The position numbers and the translations under genes were made by a program. The notes beneath the pieces were generated by a model. That model did not search any database, was not told the DNA's origin, and saw nothing but the letters and a program-made list of their open reading frames with translations. A stretch of DNA of 6,440 bases from positions 1 through 6,440 of the forward strand of contig JAEWWF010000025.1 in assembly GCA_023396465.1 (NCBI GenBank), given 5' to 3'. Below are positions 1 through 6,440 of this stretch, piece after piece; position 1 is the first letter of the stretch; every line of letters starts with the position of its first letter. This DNA comes from Pseudomonadota bacterium (GTDB lineage: Bacteria > Pseudomonadota > Alphaproteobacteria > Rhodospirillales > Rhodospirillaceae).

Positions 1-771
1 CAGCAGCACCGCCCAGGAATAGGGGTGGCCGTAGAGCGCCGGATAGTGGTTGGAGATCATCAGGAACAACACCGGCAGCGTGAAATAGGTGTTGTGGACG
101 CTGCGCTGCTTGCCCTTGAGGCCGAGCACCGGGGCGGGCGTCTCGCCCCGGCGCATGGCGTCCACCATGCGGCGCTGGTTGGGGATGATGACGAAAAAGA
201 CGTTGCCGACCATGATGGTGCCGAGGGTGGCGCCGACGTGCAGAAAGGCGGCGCGGCCGGCCAGCACCTGCGTCAGGCCCCAGGTCAGCAGGGTGACGAA
301 CACCACCACCCCCACCGCCAGCCAGCGGTCGTCGCGGCCGAGCGGGCCGCGGCACATCAGGTCATAGACGATCCAGCCGCCGGCCAGGGCGCCGAGCCCC
401 ACCGCCACCGCCCCCAGGTGGCCGAGGCCGCTGCCCGGCGGCAGCATGATCGCCGGGCCGGACAGGTAATAGACGATGGCCAGCAGCGCCATGCCCGACA
501 TCCAGGTGGAATAGGCTTCCCACTTGAACCAGTGCAGGTGCGCCGGCAGGTCGGGCGGTGCCACCTTGTACTTCTTCGCGTGGTAGAAGCCACCGCCGTG
601 GACCATCCAGATCTCGCCGTGCAGCCGCTTGCGGTCGGGGTCGTCGGCGGTCGGCTCCAGGCTGTTGTCCTGCCAGACGAAATAGAACGACGATCCGATC
701 CAGGCGATGCCGACGATCAGGTGTATCCAGCGGCCGATCAGGTTCAGCCAGTCGAGCAGGGCGAGGTCCAT
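1..771 (-). CDS. puuD: Membrane-bound urate oxidase PuuD (N-terminal 257 residues; gene runs off the left edge)
   Basis: Partial gene. It probably oxidises urate to 5-hydroxyisourate in the cytoplasmic membrane; family members carry a C-terminal cytochrome c domain and pass electrons to the respiratory chain instead of making H2O2. In the sequence, 257 codons read open to base 1. The N-terminus (MDLALLDWLNLIGRWIHLIVG) leads into a first membrane segment at about residues 8-32 (IVGIAWIGSSFYFVWQDN). More hydrophobic segments lie at about 84-104, 117-137, 149-170, 175-197 and 229-245. Histidine-rich loops (HGEIWMVHGGGFYHAKKYKV, residues 51-70; KQRSVHNTYF, 221-230) and VGNVFFVIIPNQRRMV (188-203) are typical of the DUF989/Urate_ox_N family. 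Roughly the last third, including the expected haem-binding CxxCH, lies outside the window and could not be checked. The start is 9 bases after the uraD-uraH stop, with no strong Shine-Dalgarno, so expression probably depends on translation of the gene before it. No soluble uricase is seen, which fits PuuD filling that step. Confidence 0.9.
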   Translation of the reverse strand, partial: MDLALLDWLNLIGRWIHLIVGIAWIGSSFYFVWQDNSLEPTADDPDRKRLHGEIWMVHGGGFYHAKKYKVAPPDLPAHLHWFKWEAYSTWMSGMALLAIVYYLSGPAIMLPPGSGLGHLGAVAVGLGALAGGWIVYDLMCRGPLGRDDRWLAVGVVVFVTLLTWGLTQVLAGRAAFLHVGATLGTIMVGNVFFVIIPNQRRMVDAMRRGETPAPVLGLKGKQRSVHNTYFTLPVLFLMISNHYPALYGHPYSWAVLL

Positions 772-780
772 GGTGGGGCG

Positions 781-1652
781 TCAGCTTCCGCGATAGGTGG
801 AGAGCGACCACGGCGACAGCAGCAGCGGGACGTGGTAGTGGGCTTCCGGATTGGCGATGCCGAAGCGCAGCGGCACGCGGTCGAGGAAGGGCGGTGCCGT
901 GGTGGCATGGCCGCTGCGGGCGAAGTAGACGCCGCACTCGAACACCCATTCATAGGTGCCGGCCAGCAGGTCGGGCCCGGCCAGGGCAGGGGCGTCGAGC
1001 CGGCCGTCGTCGTTGGTGACGAAGCGGCCGAGCAGGGTGCGGTCCTCCCCCTCCAGCCGGTGGAGCGCCAGCGGCAGGCCGGCGGCGGGGCAGCCGGCGG
1101 CGGTGTCGAGCACATGGGTGGTCAGGCGGCCGGTGGGCGCGTGCCGCACCAGCCCGAGTAGCCGCAGCCAGGCGATCTTCCCCACCTCCGCCAGCGCCCG
1201 CGCCAGTTCATCCTGGCGGGAGTTGCCGATGCGGCTTTCGAAGCCGGCCAGGATGCGGGCCTTGTCGGCGCCGCGCACGGCCATGATGAAGGGGAAGCCG
1301 AAGCGCATGCCATAGGCGGTGTTGAGGTCGGTGAAGCGGTCCATCTCCTCCGCCGTCAGGCTGTCGAGCCCGGCCGAGGCCTGTTCGGAGGTGGAGGCGG
1401 CGGTCAGCTCGCCGGCCAGGGCGGCGCGGCCGGCCAGGTCGGGGTGGGCGCGCAGCAGGGCCAGCTGCTCGTCCTCGCCGGCCGCTTCCACCGCGCCCAT
1501 CATCATCTCGTGCATCTCGCCGACGCTGGCGAAGGGGCGGGCGCGGGCGACCCGTTCCGCCACCCACGGCGAATGCTCGAACACACCGCCGAAGGTGGCG
1601 ACGAAGGTGGCTTCGTCCTGCGCCGCCACGGCGTCGAGGGTCAGTTTCTCCA

Positions 1653-1653
<1 letters not shown>
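781..1653 (-). CDS. uraD-uraH: Bifunctional allantoin synthase: OHCU decarboxylase (UraD) fused to 5-hydroxyisourate hydrolase (UraH)
   Basis: A 290-residue protein catalysing the two steps after urate oxidation: 5-hydroxyisourate to OHCU (C-terminal half), then OHCU to S-allantoin (N-terminal half). Residues 1-168 are the all-helical UraD domain. H70 (in RAHPDLAGRA), E90 (in TSEQASAGL) and R164 (in KIAWLRL) match the spacing of the catalytic His67/Glu87/Arg161 of the zebrafish enzyme, and FGFPFIMAVRG (118-128) is the family signature. Residues 176-290 are the transthyretin-like UraH domain: LTTHVLDTAAG with H180, TNDDGR ending in R218, HYHVPLLLSP with H272 and H274, and the diagnostic C-terminal YRGS. 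The domain order is that of plant allantoin synthase (TTL), but the linker is only about seven residues. The start ATG overlaps the xdhC stop (TGATG), with GGGAGAG 8 bases upstream. Both active sites look intact. The cytoplasmic location is inferred from the lack of a signal peptide. Confidence 0.95.
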
Positions 1654-2428
<775 letters not shown>

Positions 2429-2432
<4 letters not shown>

Positions 2433-4750
2433 GGCTGCCTTGCCGCCTCCACCGCCATCAGGATGCGTTCCGGCGTCGCCGGGGCGGGCAGGTCGGGCGC
2501 CCGGCCGGGCGGGGCGAGGCTCGCCACCGCATCGCGCAGGGCCAGCCAGACGCTGATCGCCAGCATGAAGGGCGGCTCGCCCACCGCCTTGGAGCGGAAG
2601 ATGCTGGCTTCCTCGTTGGGCGCGTCGGCCAGCAGGTCCACCCGGAAGTCGGGCGGCACGTCGCGGGCGGTGGGGATCTTGTAGGTGCTGGGGGCGTGGG
2701 TGCGCAGGCGGCCGTCGCCGTCCCACACCAGGTCTTCCATGGTCAGCCAGCCGAGGCCCTGGACGAAGCCACCCTCGATCTGCCCCTTGTCGATGGCCGG
2801 GTTCAGCGAGGCGCCGACGTCGTGCAGGATGTCGGTGCGCAGCGGCTGCCACTCGCCGGTCAGGGTGTCGACGGCCACCTCGCTCACCGCCACGCCGTGG
2901 GCGAAGTAGAAGAACGGGCGGCCGGTGTTGGTGGTGCGGTCGAAGTGGATCTTGGGCGTGCGGTAAAAGCCGGTCGACGACAGCGACACCCGCCCGACAT
3001 GGCAGGCCTCCGCCAGTTCGCCGAAGCTGAGCACCCGGTTGCCGGCCCGCACCCGGCCGTCGGCGAAGATCACCTCGTCCGCCGTGGTGCCGAACAGGGT
3101 GGCGGCATGCTCGGCCATGCGGGCGCGAATGGTCTCCGCCGCCGCCTTGGCCGCCATGCCGTTGAGGTCGGTGCCCGACGAGGCGGCGGTGGGGGAGGTG
3201 TTGGGCACCTTGCCGGTGGTGGTGGCGGTCGGCTTGATGCGGGCGAGGTCGACGCCGAACACCTCCGCCACCACCTGCGCCACCTTCACGAACAGGCCCT
3301 GGCCCATCTCCGTGCCACCGTGGTTCAGGCTGATGGAGCCGTCCGTATACACATGGACGAGGGCGCCGGCCTGGTTCATCTCCGGCTTGTTGAACGACAC
3401 CCCGAATTTCACCGGCGACAGGGCAAGGCCGCGCCGCACCACCGGGTTGGCGGCGTTGGCGGCGTCGATCTCCGCTCGGCGGCGGGCGTAGTCGCTGGAG
3501 GCCAGCACCGCCTCCACCATGGCCGGCAGGCGGAAATGCGCGACGGTCTGGTGGTAGGGGGTGAGGTCGCGGCCGCCGGGGCCGTAGAAGTTGCGCCGCC
3601 GCACCTCCAGCGGATCGAGCGCCAGGGCGCGGGCGATGTGGTCCATCATCGCTTCCGCCGCCATCATCCCCTGCGGCCCGCCGAACCCGCGGAAGGCGGT
3701 GTTGGACTGGGTGTTGGTCTTGCAGTAGAGGCCGGTGAGGCGGACGTGGGGATAGAAATAGGCGTTGTCGGCATGGCTGAGCGCCCGGCTCACCACCCCC
3801 GGCGACAGGTCGACGGACCAGCCGCAGTCCGCCGCCAGCCGCATGTCCACCGCCAGCACCCGGCCGTCGGCATCGACGCCGACATCCCATTGCAGCAGGA
3901 AGGGGTGGCGCTTGCCGGTCACTTCCATGTCGGTGTCGCGGTCGAGGCGCAGCTTGCACGGCCGGCCGGTGAGGCGGGCGGCGACGGCGGCGATGCCGGC
4001 GACGATGGTGGCCTGGCTCTCCTTGCCGCCGAAGCCGCCGCCCATGCGGCGCACCTCCACCGTCACCGCGTTCATGTCGACGGCCAGCAGGCGGGCGACC
4101 ATGTGCTGCACCTCGGTCGGGTGCTGGGTGCCGGAGTGGACCAGCATGTCGCGGTCCTCCTGCGGGATGGCCAGTGCCGCCTGGGTCTCCAGATAGAAAT
4201 GATCCTGGCCGCCGACCATCACCTCGCCGCGCAGGCGGTGGGGGGCGGCGTCCAGGTGCGGGGCGGGGTCGCCGCGCTGGAACACGGTGGCCGGCAGCAG
4301 CACATGGTCGCGCGCCGCCGCCGCGCGCACATCAAGCACCGCCGGCAGCGGTTCCGCCGCCAGCGTCACCAGGGCGGCGGTGCGGCGGGCGGTTTCCAGG
4401 TCGCGGGCGGCGACGGCGGCGACCGGGTGGCCGACGTACTCCACCACGCCGTCGGCCAGCAGCGGCTCGCCGGGGATGATGGCGCCGATGTCGTTGAGGC
4501 CCGGAATGTCGGCGGCGGTGATCACCGCCTCCACCCCCGGCAGCGCCAGGGCGGCGGCGGCATCCACGCCGGTCAGGCGGGCATGCGGCCAGCGGCTGGT
4601 GACCAAGGCGAGATGCAGGCAGCCGCGCGGCTCCGGCATGTCGTCGATATAGCGCGCCTCGCCGGTGGTGTGCTTGAGGGCGCTGTCGTGGGCGACCGGG
4701 GCATGGACGCCGCCGCGCCGGGCGGCGGGCAGGGAGGTGTCGACGGTCAT
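2429..4750 (-). CDS. xdhB: Xanthine dehydrogenase, molybdopterin-binding (catalytic) subunit XdhB
   Basis: A 773-residue large subunit holding the molybdenum cofactor where hypoxanthine and xanthine are hydroxylated to urate, probably as an (XdhAB)2 cytoplasmic heterotetramer. The aldehyde oxidase/xanthine dehydrogenase a/b hammerhead domain covers about residues 20-140. The Mo-binding domains follow, with FYLETQAAL (185-193), RMGGGFGGKESQA (235-247; E244 corresponds to bovine E802), TAFRGFGGPQGMMAAE (351-366; R354 corresponds to bovine R880), LNHGGTEMGQGL (475-486), EGGFVQGLGW (659-668) and SKAVGEPPFML (720-730; E725 corresponds to the catalytic base, bovine E1261). E244 and R354 together favour a purine hydroxylase over an aldehyde or CO dehydrogenase. 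The start overlaps the xdhA stop in ATGA, with a GGAGG Shine-Dalgarno 4 bases upstream inside xdhA. Length and motif order are normal, and no frameshift is seen. Confidence 0.96.
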
Positions 4751-6147
4751 GGCGCCTCCAGCAGGAAGCGGTCGAGCAGGTTGGCGGCGACCCGCCGGCG
4801 GTAGTCGGCGCTGCCTCGGAAGTCGCTCTGCGGGCTGATGTCGTCGGCCAGCGCCCGGCGAGCGGTGGCGATGGCTTCCGGCCCCCAGGGGGCGCCGGTG
4901 AGAGCATCCTCCGCCCCCCGTGCCCGCAGCGGCCGCGCCGCAACGCCGCCGTAGGCGAGGCGGGCGGCGGCGACGCGCCCGTGCTCCACCCGCACCGCGA
5001 AGGCGGCCGACAGGGTGGAAATATCCTGGTCCACCCGCTTGGCGATCTTGTAGCAGGCGAGGCGGGTGCCGGCGGCCGGGCGCGGGATGCGGACGGCGGT
5101 GATGAGTTCGTCGGCGGCCAGCACGGTGGCGCGGTAGCCGGTGACGAAATCCTCCGCCGCCACGCTGCGGCGGCCGCGCCGGCTGGTCAGCTCGATCTCC
5201 GCCCCCAGCGCCAGCAGCGGCGGCAGGGTGTCGCCGATGGGGGAGGCGGTGCCGAGGTTGCCGCCGAGCGTGCCCATGTTGCGCACCTGGGCGGCGCCGA
5301 TGCGGCGGATGAGGTCGGCGAAGGCGGGCGCCACCTCCGCCACGGCCGGCAGCGCCTCGGCATAGGTCAGCCCGGCGCCGAGCACCACGGCATCGGCCTG
5401 CCGCTCCAGCCGCCGCAACTCCGCCACCCGGCCGAGGAACAGGATGTCGCCCGGTACCTCCAGCCGCTTGGTGATGCGCAGGCCCTGGTCGGTGCCGCCG
5501 GCCCACACCCAGGCGTCGGGATGCTCCGCCCGCAGGGCGAGCGCCTCGTCCAGCGTGTGCGGCGCCAGGAAGCGGCCCTGGCCGGCGCGGTAGGCGAGCG
5601 GGTCGGCGCTGTCGGCGGTCAGCCGGGCGGCAAGGCTTGCGTCCTGGGCTGCGGCAGCCACCTCTACCTGGGGCAGGCTGCGCGCCGCCTCGACGATGGG
5701 TCGATAGCCGGTGCAGCGGCACAGGTTGCCGGCGATGGCGTCCAGGATGGCGGTGTCGTCGCGCTCCGGCCGCTGCGCCAGCGCCGCCAGCGCCATGGCG
5801 AAACCGGGGGAACAGTAGCCGCATTGGGTGGCATGCGCGTCCGCCAGGGCGGTCTGCGCCGGGTGCGGGGTGCCGTCGGCGGCGGCCAGTCCCTCGGCGG
5901 TGACGACGGCGCGGCCGTCCACCTGCGGCAGCAGCACCAGGCAGGCATTGACCGCCCGCCAGTCGAGCCGCCCGTCGCGCGGGGTGCCGAGGAGGACGGT
6001 GCAGGCGCCGCAATCGCCCTCGGCGCAGCCTTCCTTGGTGGCGGTGAGCCCTTGCGCCCGCAGCCACTGCAACAGGGTGTGGTGCGGCGGCACGTCGGTC
6101 ACGGCCAGCGGGCGGCCGTTGAGGGCGAAGCGCAGGGTGTCTCTCAT
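4747..6147 (-). CDS. xdhA: Xanthine dehydrogenase, iron-sulfur/FAD subunit XdhA
   Basis: A 466-residue small subunit that takes electrons from the molybdenum site through two [2Fe-2S] clusters to FAD and on to NAD+. The N-terminal plant-type ferredoxin domain contains GCAEGDCGACTV, giving C41, C46 and C49 plus C69 (NACLV). The second, all-helical cluster domain supplies C109 and C112 (QCGYCSPG) and C143 and C145 (NLCRCTGYRP). All eight ligands are present. After a linker at about 160-190 comes the FAD-binding domain, with VWAGGTDQGLRITKR (214-228), GAAQVRNMGTLGGNLG (284-299), ASPIGDTLPPLLALGA (301-316) and YKIAKRVDQDISTLS (366-380). A CO-dehydrogenase-type FAD C-terminal domain covers about 360-464. 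I chose the ATG at 6147 because GGAAGG lies 4 bases upstream and the ferredoxin fold starts at once (RDTLRFALNG). An in-frame ATG at 6228 would add 27 unrelated residues and lies inside the palindromic operator candidate. This is the first gene of the operon. Confidence 0.96.
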   Translation of the reverse strand: MRDTLRFALNGRPLAVTDVPPHHTLLQWLRAQGLTATKEGCAEGDCGACTVLLGTPRDGRLDWRAVNACLVLLPQVDGRAVVTAEGLAAADGTPHPAQTALADAHATQCGYCSPGFAMALAALAQRPERDDTAILDAIAGNLCRCTGYRPIVEAARSLPQVEVAAAAQDASLAARLTADSADPLAYRAGQGRFLAPHTLDEALALRAEHPDAWVWAGGTDQGLRITKRLEVPGDILFLGRVAELRRLERQADAVVLGAGLTYAEALPAVAEVAPAFADLIRRIGAAQVRNMGTLGGNLGTASPIGDTLPPLLALGAEIELTSRRGRRSVAAEDFVTGYRATVLAADELITAVRIPRPAAGTRLACYKIAKRVDQDISTLSAAFAVRVEHGRVAAARLAYGGVAARPLRARGAEDALTGAPWGPEAIATARRALADDISPQSDFRGSADYRRRVAANLLDRFLLEAP

Positions 6148-6192
6148 CCGGCCTTCCGCGGCGGTGGTCGGCCTCTGCGGGCCGTGGTCGCC

Positions 6193-6201
6193 ATTATTGC
6201 A
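6193..6201 (-). promoter_or_regulatory. Candidate extended -10 element for the xdh operon
   Basis: On the minus strand this reads TGCAATAAT, a TGn extension followed by AATAAT, which matches five of six bases of TATAAT. No good -35 lies 16-18 bases upstream (only CGATTT-like sequence), as is common for extended -10 promoters or activator-dependent ones. Transcription would start near 6186, giving a leader of about 39 bases before xdhA. The palindrome at 6214-6233 would then cover the -35 region. This assignment is by eye only. Confidence 0.35.
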
Positions 6202-6213
6202 GACATTGGACGG

Positions 6214-6233
6214 AAAAATCGTCGACAATTTTT
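6214..6233. promoter_or_regulatory. 20-bp near-perfect palindrome, candidate operator
   Basis: AAAAATCGTCGACAATTTTT equals its own reverse complement at 18 of 20 positions; the only mismatched pair is C6220/A6227. The core GTCGAC fits the yGTMKACr type of core (GT-C-G-AC) known for FCD-type GntR regulators. That family assignment is an inference from core sequence only. The site would overlap the -35 region of the proposed xdhA promoter and also a possible plus-strand -35, so one bound regulator could control both divergent genes. No regulator gene is in the window. Confidence 0.5.
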
Positions 6234-6250
6234 ATCCTGATGGTTAAAAA
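6222..6250 (+). promoter_or_regulatory. Weak candidate sigma-70-like promoter for the right-hand gene
   Basis: TCGACA at 6222-6227 matches five of six bases of TTGACA. After a 17-base spacer, TAAAAA at 6245-6250 matches four of six bases of TATAAT. Transcription would begin near 6257, leaving a leader of about 109 bases before the ATG at 6366. The -35 lies within the palindrome. The match is weak and no other support is visible. Confidence 0.2.
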
Positions 6251-6254
6251 TCGT
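6246..6254 (+). repeat. Second copy of the palindrome half-site AAAAATCGT
   Basis: AAAAATCGT recurs here exactly as in the left arm of the palindrome (6214-6222). The offset is 32 bp, close to three turns of B-DNA. The second copy has no matching right arm, because it continues as GCATGG. It may be an auxiliary half-operator, or chance within an AT-rich stretch. Confidence 0.35.
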
Positions 6255-6288
6255 GCATGGCTCGCAAATGAGCAAGAGATGAGCATGA

Positions 6289-6319
6289 CCCGGTGGGAGG
6301 CCGGGCGTGCCCACCCGGG
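6289..6319 (+). other. Possible GC-rich hairpin in the leader of the right-hand gene
   Basis: CCCGGTGGG (6289-6297) can pair with CCCACCCGGG (6310-6319), giving a nine-pair stem with one bulged C (6316) and a 12-base loop. No T-tract follows, so it is not an intrinsic terminator. It would lie in the 5' leader about 46 bases before the start codon. GC-rich DNA forms such stems easily, so a function is uncertain. Confidence 0.25.
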
Positions 6320-6350
6320 CGCCAACGCACGCGCCGCCGCTTCGCCTTCT

Positions 6351-6440
6351 GGGAGATCCCCCGTCATGACCTTCATGCTGTTGCGCAAGACGCTCGCCGC
6401 CGCCGGCGTTGCCGCCCTCGCCCTGGCCGCCGCCGGTGCC
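6351..6440 (+). CDS. N-terminus of an exported protein, function unknown (runs off the right edge; start codon at 6366)
   Basis: Partial gene on the opposite strand to the operon; only its first 25 codons (6366-6440) are present, and the listed range also includes the ribosome site. The residues MTFMLLRKTLAAAGVAALAL and the following AAAGA form a Sec-type signal peptide: basic RK at 7-8, then an Ala/Leu/Val hydrophobic core, with no twin arginine. The cleavage site is not clearly reached. I chose the ATG at 6366 because GGGAG lies at 6351-6355, 10 bases upstream. In-frame ATGs at 6375 (internal), 6285, 6279 and 6240 also exist; the longer forms would bury the signal peptide behind an atypical leader. 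Standing divergent to a purine operon, it could be the periplasmic binding protein of a purine or nucleoside transporter, such as a BMP-type ABC component. That is a guess from context only; the mature sequence is outside the window. Confidence 0.7.

Larger units (their letters stand above)
6148..6365. promoter_or_regulatory. Divergent intergenic control region between xdhA and the right-hand gene
   Basis: This 218-bp gap separates two divergent genes. Roughly 6190-6256 is markedly richer in A and T than the rest of the window, as expected for promoters in a GC-rich genome. It holds a palindrome, a repeated half-site and candidate -10 elements, which are listed separately. The part nearer the right-hand gene (6286-6365) is again GC-rich and contains a possible hairpin. 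No tRNA, terminator or credible small gene is seen here, although the reading frame of the right-hand gene stays open back through the region. Confidence 0.7.

Noticed and set aside
25..1161. Plus-strand open frame of 378 codons antisense to puuD and uraD-uraH
   Set aside because: Same compositional artefact: low-complexity translation, no domain, and it crosses the junction of two well-supported minus-strand genes.
2696..4804. A long open frame of about 700 codons on the plus strand, antisense to xdhB
   Set aside because: It exactly shadows a gene with every catalytic motif intact. Its translation is a His/Gly/Gln/Ala-rich sequence with no recognisable domain. Long antisense frames are expected where third codon positions are nearly always G or C.
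6148..6228. Longer xdhA start at 6228, adding 27 residues
   Set aside because: The extra residues do not belong to the ferredoxin fold, the start lies within the palindrome and upstream of the likely -10, and a good ribosome site serves the ATG at 6147.
4981..6240. Plus-strand open frame of 419 codons antisense to xdhA
   Set aside because: It covers the eight iron-sulfur cysteine codons and FAD motifs of xdhA on the other strand, and its own translation has no recognisable motif.

Overview
The window is very GC-rich, with strong G/C bias at third codon positions. It carries a compact purine-catabolism operon on the minus strand. The combination of two-subunit xanthine dehydrogenase genes (xdhA, xdhB), xdhC, a fused UraD-UraH protein and a PuuD-type membrane urate oxidase suggests an alphaproteobacterium, perhaps Rhodospirillales (Azospirillum-like). 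That placement is inferred from gene content and composition, not from a marker gene.

Layout from right to left, in the direction of operon transcription: xdhA (6147-4747), xdhB (4750-2429), xdhC (2432-1653), a uraD-uraH fusion (1653-781) and puuD (771 to the left edge, C-terminus missing). The first three junctions overlap (ATGA, ATGA, TGATG) and the fourth has a 9-base gap, so one translationally coupled transcript is likely. No internal promoter or terminator is evident. To the right is a 218-bp divergent intergenic region containing a small AT-rich island. It holds a near-perfect 20-bp palindrome, a repeat of its half-site 32 bp away and a candidate extended -10 for the operon. A plus-strand gene begins at 6366; only its signal peptide is in the window.

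Together the genes encode hypoxanthine/xanthine to allantoin. XdhAB oxidises hypoxanthine and xanthine to urate. XdhC serves as its molybdenum-cofactor chaperone. PuuD oxidises urate to 5-hydroxyisourate in the membrane. The fused protein hydrolyses 5-hydroxyisourate (UraH half) and decarboxylates OHCU (UraD half) to S-allantoin. All key catalytic residues that can be checked are present, so the pathway looks intact.

I did not find a clearly undescribed system. The most interesting points are the undocumented operator region and its phased half-site, the almost linker-free allantoin synthase fusion, and the divergent exported protein that may share the same control region.
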